Shown in pieces: positions 36,201-46,364 of a DNA stretch of 64,000 bases. The position numbers and the translations under genes were made by a program. The stretch is from Notamacropus eugenii (lineage: Eukaryota; Chordata; Mammalia; Diprotodontia; Macropodidae). The notes beneath the pieces were generated by a model. That model did no database searches, was not told the origin of the DNA, and saw nothing but the letters and a program-made list of their open reading frames with translations. The DNA lies in contig NC_092877.1 in the NCBI RefSeq assembly GCF_028372415.1, forward strand, positions 247,747,010 to 247,811,009. The letters run 5' to 3'. Positions within the stretch are counted from its first letter, which is position 1. Each line of letters starts with the position of its first letter.

Positions 36201-36995
36201 ATCCATTGTAAGCATATATACAGAAGAGCCTCTTTGAACTGCTAGTGTTTCTGCAGGTGGAGAGAAGGTGATCTGTGAACTGATAGTTGGGAAGGATAAC
36301 ATTTCTTTTTATCAATGAGAAAAATTTGACTGGATTTTTTCCTGGGAAGGAGGGTAGTATTTCTGGAGTTGTGGCAGCTTTGGTAATCACTCTGGGAGCA
36401 ACAGAAAAAGGCAGGTAGCAGAATCAGTGTTCAATGGTGTTGTATATTTCAAGTCTTTAAGAAACTATCTGTTACCTTTGCCTATTGGTGGTGCATAGAA
36501 AAACTATTAACAGAGAATGGGATATACATAATGGTTAATTATTTTTTTTTCTCCTGTGGATTCCACACATTTGCTGAAGTACTTATTCTTCTTTTCCCCT
36601 TTGTCTTTTGCTCTGCCAGGAGAAAAGATGTATGTTTAAATTCAGAGTTTTTTTACATTGAAGGTTAATTATATGATCAATCAGATATTAATTCAAAACT
36701 TTCTTTCAATGAAGAGATAAACCCAAATTCATTTTGATTCATGTATGCCTTTAATTTCTTAAAAAGGGTGTGAATGGAGAATGATTGCTTAGTTTGAATA
36801 CACACACATGCATACACACGTATACATACGTGTGTATGTGTGTATGTATATGTGGCTTCTATGACTGGAAGGCTACCTTTCCTCAATTTAGTTTATTGAC
36901 TACCGTGGCTGCCTTTAAATCTCAATTACAACCCTAATTTCTCTCAATTCTAGTTCCTTTCTTCTTTTAATTTTTTCCTATTTTTCCTGTATGTG
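36201..36995. other. No gene; short CA/TG repeat
   Basis: 36,797-36,853 is a short (CA)/(TACG/TG) repeat with near-palindromic arms (CACACG…CGTGTGTATGTG). Open frames here are incidental. Confidence 0.5.
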
Positions 36996-37148
36996 GTTTA
37001 CTTCTTATTTGTTTACATGCTATATTGATCATTAGATTATAAGCCCCTGGAAGACAGGGACTGGGCTGTGGCTTTTTCTGTATCCCCTGGGCTTAACACA
37101 GTGCCTAGCATATAATAGGTGCTTAATAAATGCTTCTTTAATAATTGA
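36996..37148 (+). repeat. L2 3' end
   Basis: Best-preserved L2 3' terminus in the window: 'attataagcccctggaagacagggactgg … cttaacacagtgcctagcatataataggtgcttaataaatgctt'. Confidence 0.75.
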
Positions 37149-37825
37149 TTTTTGTGGTCAGGTTACATCTTTCTGAGTGCAGAAGTTTCTTCAACGTCCA
37201 TCACAAAAAAGATGGAGGTCTAATGAAGTGTACAATGACCAAAGGCAAGGTTTTGTCCTAGATGTTACAATCAGAGAAGAAAGGCATACATTTTCTAAGG
37301 AATAAGCTCCTTCTCTTTCTACTTCAGTGGAGGGAAAGCCTCCCTATAGCCAAATTAGTCTGTCCATTAAGACGCTGTTTTTAGAAATATTTTTGGACAC
37401 ATTTTAGACTGTACATTTAAAAATGTACATTAATCTGGACACAAAAGTATTTGTCACCATTTTTTTTCCTGTATGGATGGTCAAGCCAGATTCATTTTAG
37501 CTATGTCAGATTTCCACCAGGAGAGTAACCCCTTCCACGTTCCATGTCCAAATGCAACCAAACAATGGCAAACATAAGTAAGAGCATATGGAACATTTTG
37601 ACGTGGCCAAGGAATTTCTTGAAGGCAATATTTACCTTGGGCCTTTCCCATCACAGTAACCAACATGACTGGTAAAGATACATCTGCCTTTCTTTTGCCC
37701 AACCTGATTATTTTGACCAGTCATCAAGTGTGATTATGTCTGAAAAGAAGTAAAGTTTTCTGATTAGAAAGAGAAGTGGTAAAGGATTCTATTAATCTTT
37801 CTCTCTCATTCTCAGACACTTCTGG
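37149..37825. other. No gene recognised
   Basis: A 73-codon minus-strand frame (37,481-37,702) reads GKRKADVSLPVMLVTVMGKA… and does not match a family I know. There is no intron/exon or polyadenylation evidence, so I do not call it a gene. Confidence 0.45.
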
Positions 37826-37830
37826 GTAAA

Positions 37831-38130
37831 GAAATTTAAGTCTAAGAGCACTATCACCCACAACCAAATGGCACAGAAATGGCATCAAGAAATGTAGGTG
37901 ACAAAGGTATAAATTTCTAAAAATGGTTCATCTGAAGTTTGTGAGAAACATGAGCTTTGCCAAGAAGTATGAGAAAGACTAAGGCAAAAGTAAGCCAACA
38001 ACACTAAAGTCATCAAGACTCTGAGCACCAAGGCCTCTGAGGTCAAGATCTTCAGCCCTGAAACTGCCAAAGTCCAATGCCCAGAATTCCAGTCCCTAGA
38101 TCATCACCAAGCAGTAAGCCCTAAGAAAAG
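37831..38130 (+). pseudogene. RPL29: RPL29 processed pseudogene (5' portion)
   Basis: Reads as 60S ribosomal protein L29 after allowing frameshifts: KSKSTITHNQ, then a ~7-bp deletion, then KWHRNGIKK…QRYKFLK…KFVRNMSFAKK, which follows the conserved L29 N-terminus ([20 protein letters not shown]…KFLRNMRFAKK). The initiator ATG is lost and in-frame stops follow at IKK-CR-stop and after AKKYEKD. It is intronless over the region. Homology fades after about 38,060 (…NNTK…EVK). An LTR-like element starts at about 38,149. Function: none expected. Confidence 0.85.
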
Positions 38131-38148
38131 AAAATTAATTCTATTTTA

Positions 38149-38751
38149 TGACAAATTGTGTTTTGTATTATTGCCAGCATTTTTGTATTCATGTCACTTT
38201 TTCTGAGTTAAACTCAGAAGTTCAATTTCCTCTCCGAGTTAAGTTTAGAAGTTCAGTTTTCCTACTGATCACTATTCCATTCATGTGCCAAAGGAATTTC
38301 TCATTTTTGAAGTATGGAGATGATGCCAGAGAATCTGATCTGTTATCTCTGCAACCTTCCTGTACTTCTAGATGGTCTGATCTGTTATCTCTTTATCACT
38401 AATTAGTTTTGCAGGTGGACAGGACCAGTAAGATTTCAGTAGCTACAACATAAAAGGAGGGCATGTTGCTAGCCTTGCATCCTGAACTTCCAGCCAATCA
38501 TATTGTTTTCCCATTCATGAAGCCACAGGATTTATAACCAGTCTTAATGTTTTACCAGTTATAATGCTGCCTTCTAACTTTTGGGTGTTCCTCTTTTATC
38601 TATAAAAATTATCTATCTGCCTTCATTCTGGGTATTTTTTTTGTTTGATAATGGGTAAAGACTCTTTTTCTGTGGTAATTGCTAACCTTAACAATAAACT
38701 GTACATACTCAGAACTGTGTGTCTCAGTTGACCTTAATTTCTATCACAACA
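38149..38751 (+). mobile_element. Solo-LTR-like element, family 'd'
   Basis: About 600 bp with LTR organisation. Two sets of short direct repeats lie in the putative U3: GAGTTAA…AGAAGTTCA at about 38,207 and 38,237, and TCTGATCTGTTATCTCT at 38,334 and 38,376. A TATA box TATAAAAATT is at 38,601-38,610 and AATAAA at 38,693-38,698. A U5-like end (…TATCACAACA) falls at 38,751. It lies between the RPL29 pseudogene and a further pseudogene-like stretch. Termini are provisional; no target duplication was recognised. Confidence 0.5.
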
Positions 38752-39140
38752 GCCTTAGGATCATTACTAAGTATCCTGGCCCCACTATCAGAAGACTGAC
38801 TCTAAGGTTACCAGAAACACAGATCAAAACACTGTTAATGTCATTAATCCTAAGACTGCCAAGACCACCCACTACAAGGGTTACCACATTTAGACTCAAG
38901 GCCACCAAGTCTGATCCCAAGACAGCCAAGTTCAAGTTGCAAGATTTTATGGTTACAATTCCCATTGATTTCAATTCTTCCAAAATCTGTCATGCTAAGG
39001 CTGACAAACTATTGACCCCCAGCCTTTTAGGCCCAGTGAAACTAAAGGAAGCCAAGCCTAAAGATGGTGGGACTAAGGCCACTAGTCTCAAGCTTTGAAA
39101 AATAGATGTTTCAGGAATAAAGACTTGTTTAAACCTTGAA
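38752..39140 (+). pseudogene. Possible 3' remainder of a retrocopy (Lys/Thr/Pro-rich)
   Basis: A 139-codon frame (38,679-39,098) starts inside the LTR-like element. Its second half is rich in K, T, P and L (region RLKATKSDPKTAKFKLQDF), stops at TGA 39,096, and is followed by AATAAA at 39,116-39,121. Phrases such as 'cctaagactgccaagacc' echo 'cctgaaactgccaaag' in the upstream RPL29 remnant. It could therefore be the Lys-rich C-terminal tail and 3' UTR of that retrocopy, split by the LTR. This is an inference; another Lys-rich gene is possible. Confidence 0.35.
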
Positions 39141-39171
39141 CCAACTTTTTGTCATCCCAGTCTGCTGTCGT

Positions 39172-39462
39172 AGAGTGGATTAGTTGTGTCTAACTCATCA
39201 TGACCGCATGGACCACAGTATACCAATACTCTCTGGGGTCTTCTTGGCAAAGATACCAAGGTATCTTTTTTTTTTTCCTTTGTCTATTTTCTCCATTTCC
39301 TTCTCCAGCTCATTTTACAGATGAGGAAACTGAATCAAAAAGGGTTAAGTGACTTGCCCAGGGTTACACAGTTAATAAGTATCTGAGGCTGGATTTGAAT
39401 TGAGCTCTTCTGACTCCAGGTCTAGAACTCTATCCACTGTACCACATAGCTGCCTTTTTTTC
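39172..39462 (-). repeat. tRNA-headed CORE-SINE
   Basis: Minus strand: head GGCAGCTATGTGGTACAGTG with 'gatagagttctagacctggagtcagaag', core 'ctcatctgtaaaatgagctgg', then an extended 3' region with a T/A run at 39,267-39,278. Among the better-preserved SINEs here. Confidence 0.85.
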
Positions 39463-40125
39463 AGTCAAGGTATCATTAGTCACTATTTTACATAAGTAAT
39501 GGAATTAGAGAATATAAATGGGAGAAAAGATTCCATTTTCCAAGGAATCTTGAATGATGCAAGTATATATTTGGGCATATTAATAAGAACTATCTTACTA
39601 CAAAGGAAAACAAAAATCTTTAAATAAGTTTTTGCTTTACTCAAAATCAGTTTTGTTCTTGTTGCTATTTTCATAGTTAACAAAAAATAAAGAATAAGGT
39701 TTTGTATTTTTAAATCTTTTAAGCAACTGACAAACAGTAAAGATGTGGACCATTTTTAAAAATGGCTTGTGGAAGCCTACTGTTTGCCTATTAGTAACCA
39801 TGTGAAGGATGCCATAGATTTGTATTTTGACTCTAATTTTTTTTAAATCCAGATATGGTGGCTTCACTCTCTGTGATAGTGAAAATAACTCCAGCAATGA
39901 TACTAGTCTTTGCTGACCTTTTCCATTTGTCTTCTGTTTGTAGTTCACCTTCAATTTTGTTAACCTTAAATAAGCCACTGAGATGGATTTGTTCACCTAA
40001 AGCAAATCTTGTTTTAAACAGGTTTTACTGTGCCTTGCTTTTCTTTACTTTGTAGATGAAACTGCTACAAATATATAGCAGTTTAAAGTTTGCAGCATAC
40101 TTTAAACATATAATCTCTTTATATT
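39463..40125. other. No gene recognised
   Basis: The 119-codon minus frame (39,637-39,996) reads through no family motif and overlaps ordinary AT-rich sequence. Confidence 0.45.
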
Positions 40126-40129
40126 CATA

Positions 40130-40300
40130 ACAATCTTTGGAGGTGACTACTGATATTATTATTTTATAAATGAAAAAACTAAGACAGATAAAGGTTAAAA
40201 GACTCATAGTCACTAAGCTCGTTTCTGAGATTATATTCAACCTCACGATTTTCTGATTCCAGGTCCAGCACTCTATCCACTGTGCCACCTTTCCAGCATC
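40130..40300 (-). repeat. MIR/CORE-SINE, diverged
   Basis: Minus strand: 'ggtggcacagtggatagagtgctggacctggaatcag…' through a core 'tttttcatttataaaataataat'. Head and B-box regions clearly tRNA-like. Confidence 0.75.
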
Positions 40301-41195
40301 CTTCCAAATATTAACAATTAATTTATATTTTAAACCAGTATTACCTTTATTTACCATATGTCTCTAATTTGGCATGTAAGTCAGGTTTTTTTTGTTAATT
40401 GAAGTGCTTTCTAGGCTCTTTAGTTTTTTAGTTGTGACAATTGATTTATATTGATTAAATTATCCTTGTCATTTATCTTTATGTAACACAAAATTCTTAA
40501 CAAATTATGACCCAGCTTTTGCTTGAATGCTAGCATTTACTCAGAACTTATTATTTCCAAAGGAAGGTCATGACTATATTGAATACTTATAAATACCTAA
40601 AAACTATATTCCTTAATTAAAATAAAATATTTTTGCCTATAACTTATTTCCCTAATTCATTGATCCTGTTTCTGGGTTCAGACATCTAAGGACCTGCCAA
40701 ATTCCACTACTACTTTCGATGAGAAGACAGCCCTATGGCCTGGGCTGCCTTTGTGCAGGATTATGACTACATCTCCCATTGTATCAACACATGTTACTTC
40801 ATCACTTGCCTGTCAGCACAAGACTTTCAACTGATAGAAGTGATAAAATGGTACTGTGATGAATGATGTCTTTGATTCGTGTATAAATTAGATTTGAGGG
40901 AAACAGAGTTACATAAAGTCCTTGGTCTCACTCTCTCTTTCAGAGTCATTACAGTCCAATGTCAGGACAGAGGTGAAATGACTGGTTATGCCTTGAGATG
41001 TAGTGGATGACCTTGGCACCTTCAATGGGTAACAAAGTTCTGAGTACTCCACAGCAGCTGCTTCAGCTTTCTTCATGGTTGTTGTTCTCCTCTGCCCATT
41101 CCACTAGGGAAAGCTTGCAGATGTTTGGTGTAGACCCCACTTTAACTCCTCAGCAGGTTTGAGGTCCCTGGGTTACTCTCCACCTGGTTTAGACT
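40301..41195. other. No gene; possibly 5' sequence of the adjacent HAL1
   Basis: No coding signature. 40,680-41,195 is GC-richer and could be an extension of the HAL1 5' UTR that follows, but I could not confirm it. Confidence 0.4.
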
Positions 41196-41199
41196 GTCT

Positions 41200-43230
41200 G
41201 TAGAAATAGCTCACCAAGATATAACCCTGTGCATGCTACATCTTCTTGGAGCCACTGATGAGAGTTAGGTGGATAAGGACAACACAAATTGAAAGGTAAC
41301 CCTGTAAAGGCCTCAATGGCTCCCACACCAGAGGTACTCAACATTTTCTGAAGAACCAAAAATTTACAGACCTCCATAATTACCTCTGAAACAGCTGCAC
41401 AAAAACAAACAAGACAACCTGAAGCTTGGGATGATGCTCCCTGAACTTGCAATGCAAAGCCCCATTTTAGCATAGAATTAAAAGTCATGAAATAGGCTGA
41501 AAAATGAGCGAACAAGGAAAAAAATTTCTGATCTTAGAAAGTTACTATGGTGACAAGTAAGATCAAAATACACACTCAGGAGAGGACACTTTCAAAATTC
41601 CTGCATCCAAAGCCTCAAAGAAAGAAAATACAAATCAGTCTCAGACAATGGGAGAGCTCAAAATGGATTTTAAAAATCAATTAAAAATATTAAAGAAAAA
41701 TTGGGAAGATAAATGAGATGCATGTAAGAAAATCATGAAAAAAATGTATCTGCAGCTTGGTAAAAGAGGCATAAAAATACTCAGGAAAATACCTTAAAAA
41801 CAGAATAGGTCACATGGTAAAAGAGGCACAAATATTCAATGAAGAGAAAAAAGCCTTGTAAGGAAGAATTGGACAAATGGGAAAAAAGAAAGATATGGTA
41901 AAATTTACTGAAATGAAGAACTCCTCAAAAGGTAGAATTGACCAAATTTAAAAGAAAGTACAAAAACTCACTGAAGAAAATAATTCCTTAAAAGTTAGAA
42001 TTGGGCAAGTGTAAGCCAATGATTTATGAGCCATCAAGATATTATCAAATAAAATCAAAAGAGTGGAAAAAATAGAAGGAAATATGAAATATCTCAATGA
42101 AAGAAAGCTGATCTGTAAAACAGATCCAGGAGAGATCATTTAAGAATTATTGAAATATCTGAAAGTCATCATCAAAAAAAGAGCCCTTTACAGGAATTAT
42201 CAAGGAAAACTGCCTTGATATTCCAGTATCAGAGGGTAAAATAGAAATTGAAAGACCCCATTATCCCCACTATTAGGAATATTTTAGATAAGTTCCAGAG
42301 CTCTGAAGTCAAGAGGCAAATATTTCAAACAGTGAAAAGAAACTATTCAAGTATCCTGGAGCCACAGTAAGGATAACACAAGCTTCATCAGCTTCTACAT
42401 TAAAGGATCAGAGGGCTTTAAATATGATATTCTGGAGGGCCAAAGAGTTATGATAGCAAAAAAGAATTATCTACCCAGGAAAAATGAGCATAATCCTTCA
42501 GGAGAAATGATGGGCATTTGATGATATAGAGGAGTTTCAAGATTTCTTGATAAAAAGACAAGAGCTGAATAGAAAATTTAACTTTCAAGTACAAATTACA
42601 AAACAAGAGTAAAAAGGTCAATAGGAAAGAGAAACTACAAGGGATTCAATGAGGTTAAATGGTTTTTATTTCTACATGGGAAAATGATATAAAATTTCTT
42701 AGAATACTTAGAAGGAAAACATATATGCATATAAATGAATACATGCATATATTTAGATAGATAAATATAGCAGAAGTATGGTATGAATGTAATTGCATAA
42801 TGATCTAAAACATGAAAGTAAGAAATGAGAAAGAAGAATGAACTGGGAAAAGGAGACAAGGGATGGGGAAAATGGAATTAATTATCTTACATAAAATATG
42901 CCTGAGATTTTACATTGTAGTAGAAAATGGGGGAAGTGGGAAGGGGAGCAGATCAACCTTACTGTCATCAGAATTTGCTTAAAGAGGGAATAATTTACAC
43001 ACTCAGCTGGGTATGGGAATATATCTTACCCTACATGAGTGTAGGAAAGGAAATGGATAAAACAGTTAGGGGCTGAGCAGTTAGAAGGGAGGACAGTTTG
43101 GGTCAAAACACTTTTGAAAATTTACATAGTAAATGGAGAGAATAGGATAAATATGGTGGAAGTAGGAAGGAAAGAAATACATAATTGGCAGTCATTACTG
43201 TGATAAAGTATTTTGTAGTGTTTTTCTGTT
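41200..43230 (+). mobile_element. HAL1 (older subfamily), copy E
   Basis: Plus strand: 5' UTR piece (41,200-41,500, ending '…aaaagtcatgaaataggctgaaaaatgagc'). Then degenerate ORF1 starting near 41,507 (…AGAAAGTTACTATGGTGAC…), with coiled coil at 41,690-42,060 and RRM/C-terminal region at 42,140-42,600 (…GATATTCTGGAGGGCCAAAG…). A 3' UTR follows to about 43,230, where it is cut by the next insertion. Its codon corresponding to the stop in HAL1-D is GAA (near 41,970). Many stops. Confidence 0.8.
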
Positions 43231-43250
43231 TATATATAAAAAAAAACTCT

Positions 43251-43311
43251 GGGGGCGGAGCCAAGACGGCGGAGTAGAAAGGCGCACATACACATAGCTC
43301 TGAACCCACAA
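43251..43311 (+). repeat. L1/HAL1 5' terminal head (CpG-rich)
   Basis: GGGGGCGGAGCCAAGACGGC onwards is the canonical marsupial L1/HAL1 5' start. It ends at 'aacccacaaccc' and passes into a (TTCCC) repeat, so the normal 5' UTR continuation is missing at this point. Confidence 0.75.
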
Positions 43312-43370
43312 CCCTTCCCTTCCCTTCCCTTCCCTTCCCTTCCCTTCCCTTCCCTTCCCTTCCCTTCCCT
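43312..43370. repeat. (TTCCC)n pentanucleotide array
   Basis: About a dozen perfect CCCTT units. It generates the repeated GREGKGREGK frames on the minus strand. It lies at the junction between the 5' head and the L1 ORF2 fragment. Confidence 0.95.
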
Positions 43371-43511
43371 GATAAACACTTCACTTCTCAAAAATATAGA
43401 AAACTGAACCAAATTTATAGAAATAAGAGCCATTCCTGATAGATAAATGGTCAAAGAATATGAACAGATAGTTTTCAGACAAACTAATCAAAGTCATACA
43501 GTCATATATTA
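43370..43511 (+). mobile_element. L1 ORF2 C-terminal fragment, left half (split by HAL1-D)
   Basis: CTGATAAACACTTCACTTCT…GAGCCATTCC…GATAAATGGTCAAAGAATATGAACAG… is the well-known L1 ORF2 segment that normally precedes 'atcactattgattagag'. That continuation occurs at 46,375, after HAL1-D. It ends in ATATATTA (43,504-43,511), repeated at 46,365-46,372. Confidence 0.75.
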
Positions 43512-43539
43512 TATTCTGCACCCAGAGGCAACGGAATAT

Positions 43540-44120
43540 TGGAGCGAGGGAGATTTCTGTATTGGAGACACCTGCAAACCTCTTGCGGGGGGTCCTTCGT
43601 GCTGCGGACTGGGCCCCGGGGACTGGGAGTTGAGTGCAGCCCTGCCCCAGCCGTGGCACCGAGAGGAAAAGATCCGAGCGGGCTTCAGGGACGGGATCTC
43701 CAGCGGCCATGCCAGTCCCTCCACCGACAGAGGGACCTGCAAACGTCTCGCAAAAGCTCCTTCACTCTGCAGACGTGGAGCCCAGCCCAGACCTGCTGTG
43801 GCCACGGCCGCAGCACCAAGAGGTACAGATCCGAGCAAGCTTCAGGGAGGGGATCTCCAGTGGCCGCACAAGTCCCTCCACCCACAGGTGACAGGGGTCG
43901 GTGAGAGAGTCTCTTTGACGGGTCGAGAGGGGAGTGGGGTGCCCCCATAATTCAGCCCCCCCCCCCGGGAGGTAGAAGCTGAGAGGCAGCTGCAGACTGG
44001 TGCTCTCCAAGCGGGCGGAAGCCTGGATCCATTGTGGAAGGTCTGTGCATAAACCCCCTGAGGGAACTGAGCCTGAGAGGCGGCCCTGCCCCGACCTGAC
44101 CACCTGAATTTAATTTCACA
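43540..44120 (+). promoter_or_regulatory. HAL1 5' UTR, CpG-rich, two tandem monomers
   Basis: Unit 1 (about 43,565-43,730) and unit 2 (about 43,731-43,890) share CCTGCAAAC(C/G)TC at their starts. They share 'agatccgagc', 'gcttcaggga' and 'gggatctccag(c/t)ggcc' near their ends, and 'cagtccctccacc'/'aagtccctccacc'. The offset is 157-165 bp. CpG density is far above the window. By analogy with monomeric L1 promoters in rodents, this is probably the internal promoter. Overlapping 85-167-codon frames on both strands are by-products of the GC-rich composition. Confidence 0.7.
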
Positions 44121-44262
44121 CTGAATAGCAGACCTGCCCCAACCAAAAGCCCTAAGGCTGGAAGCAGCATTAGAATCTCAGACCTGAAATGCTGGCTGGG
44201 AGCATCAGGAGGCAAGGTGGGTGTGAGGAGAATATTCAGAGGTCAAGTCACTGACTGGGAAA

Positions 44263-45351
44263 ATGCCCAGAAAAGGGAAAAGAAATAAGACTATAGAAGG
44301 CTACTTTCTTGGTGAACAGGCATCCCCTCCCTTCCTTTCTGATGAGGAAGAACAATGCTTACCATCAGGCAAAGACACAGAAATCAAGGCTTCTGTGTCC
44401 CAGCCCACCCAATGGGCTCAGGCCATGGAAGAACTCAAAAAGAATTTTGAAAATCAATTTAGAGAGGTGGAGGAAAAGCTGGGAAGAGAAATGAGAGCCA
44501 TGAAGTCAAAGCATGAACAGCAGATCAGCTCCCTGCTAAAGGAGACCCAAAAAAATGTTGAAGAAATTAACACCTTGAAAACTAGCCTAACTCAATTGGC
44601 AAAAGAGGTTCAAAAATCCAGTGAGGAGAAGAATGCTTTCAAAAGCAGAATTAGCCAAATGGAAAACGAGATTCAAAAGCTCATTGAATAAAATAGTCCT
44701 TTGAAAATTAAAATGGCACAAATGGAGACTAATGACTTTATGCAAAACCAAGAAATCACAGAACAAAGACAGAAGAATGGAAAAATGGAAGATAATGTGA
44801 AATATCTCATTGGAAAAACAATAGACCTGGAAAATAGATCCAGGAGACACAATTTAAAAATTATTGGACTACCTGAAAGCCATGATCAAAAGAAGAGCCT
44901 AGACATCATCTTCCATGAAATTATCAAGGAAAACTGCCCTGAGATTCTAGAATCAGAGGGCAAAATAAATATTCAAGGAATCCACAGAACACTGCCTGAA
45001 AGAGATCCAAAAAGAGAAACTCCTAGGAACATTGTGGCCAAATTCCAGATTTCCCAGGTCAAGGAGAAAATATTGCAAGCACCTAGAAAGAAACAATTCC
45101 AGTATTGTGGAAATACAATCAGGATAACACAAGATCTAGCAGCCTCGACATTAAGGGATCGAAGGGCATGGAATAGGATATTCCAGAAGTCAAAGGAACT
45201 AGGACTAAAACCAAGAATCACCTACCCAGCAAAACTGACTATAATACTTCAGGGGAAAAATTGGTCTTGCAATGAAATAGAGGATTTTCAAGTATTCTTG
45301 ATGAAAAGACCAGAGCTGAAAAGAAAATTTGACTTTGAAACACAAGAATGA
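44263..45351 (+). pseudogene. HAL1 ORF1 protein, interrupted by one stop
   Basis: One continuous reading frame of 363 codons with a single internal TAA (codon 143, 44,689-44,691). It starts ATG at 44,263 (MPRKGKRNKTIEGYFLGEQ). Codons ~45-170 form a long heptad coiled coil (FREVEEKLGREMRAMKSKHE; FKSRISQMENEIQKL). Codons ~190-290 are the RRM (HNLKIIGLPESHDQKKSL), and the remainder is the C-terminal domain (LAASTLRDRRAWNRIF; RITYPAKLTIILQGKNW), ending KFDFETQE. The L1 ORF1 family binds RNA as a trimer. Other HAL1 copies here have GAA at the stop position (near 41,970 and 63,957), so the change is one G-to-T. Without the stop it would be of full family length. Confidence 0.88.
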
Positions 45352-46364
45352 AGAGAAGCATGAAAAGGTGAACAGCAAAGAGAAGTCATAAGGGACTTAC
45401 TAAAGCTGAACTGTTTACATTCCTACATGGAAAGACAATATTTGTAACTCTTGAAACATTTCAGTATCTGGGTACTCGGTGGGATTGCACACACACACAT
45501 GCACACACACACATAGAGACAGAGTGCACAGAGTGAATTGAAGAGGATGGGATCATATCTTAAAAAAAATGAAATCAAGCAGTGAGAGAGAAATATATTG
45601 GGAGAAGAAAGGGAGAAATTGAATGGGGCAAATTATCTCTCATAAAAGAGGCAAGCAAAAGACTCATTAGTGGAGGGATAATGAGGGGAGGTGAGAGAAA
45701 AACATGAAGTCTACTCTCATCACATTCCACTAAAGGAGAGAATAAAATGCACACTCATTTTGGTAGGAAAACCTATCTCACAATACAGGAAATTGGGGGA
45801 TAAGGGGACAAGCAGGGTCGGGGGGATGATAGAAGGGAGGGCATGGGGAGGAGAGTGCAATTCGAGGTCGACACTCATGGGGAGGGATAGGACCAAAAGA
45901 GAATAGACGTAATGGGGGACAGGATAGGATGGAGGGAAATATAGTTAGTCCTATACAACACAACTATTATGGAAGTCATTTGCAAAACCAAACAGATTTG
46001 GCCTATATTGAATTGTTTGCCTTCCAAAGGGAAGGGGTGGGGAGGGAGGGAGGAAGAGAAGTTGGAACTCAAAGTGTTAGGATCAACTGTCGTGTAATGT
46101 TCTTGCCACTAGGAAATAAGAAATACAGGTAAAGGGGTATAGAAAGCTCTCTGGCCCTACAGGACAAAAGAGAAGACGGAGACAAGGGCAGAGAGGGAGG
46201 ATAGAAGAGAGAGCAGATTGGTCATAGGGGCAGTTAGAATGCTTGGTGTTTGGGGGGGGGGGGATAAAAGGGGAGAAAATTTGTAACCCAAAATTTTGTG
46301 AAAATGAATGTTAAAAGTTAAATAAATAAATTTAATAAAAAAATTTAAAAAAAGAAGAGAAAAA

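Larger units (their letters stand above)
43512..46364 (+). mobile_element. Young HAL1 (copy D), near-intact ORF1
   Basis: The best-preserved HAL1 in the window. The 5' UTR (43,512-44,262) is GC- and CpG-rich with two tandem units. ORF1 is 44,263-45,351, and the 3' UTR carries a short CA repeat (45,488-45,513), purine-rich blocks and a G run near 46,249-46,262. It ends …AGTTAAATAAATAAATTTAATAAAAAAATTT at about 46,364. There is no ORF2. Flanked by ATATATTA on both sides, inside L1 ORF2 sequence that is continuous once the element is removed. The low divergence from what I recall of the consensus and the retained CpGs suggest recent insertion. Movement would need L1 ORF2 in trans. Confidence 0.88.

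Noticed and set aside
37481..37702. Minus-strand frame beginning GKRKADVSLPVM, considered as an exon
   Set aside because: No match to a known family and no flanking splice sites or polyadenylation signal that would support it.
39637..39996. 119-codon minus-strand frame
   Set aside because: No family motif, AT-driven composition; no supporting transcript signals.
43103..43454. GREGKGREGK-repeat frames on the minus strand
   Set aside because: Pure translation of the (TTCCC) microsatellite.
43447..44215. Cluster of 85-167-codon overlapping frames on both strands
   Set aside because: Lies in the GC-rich HAL1 5' UTR, where stop codons are rare. No domain or start context; similar peptides in different frames come from the tandem monomers.
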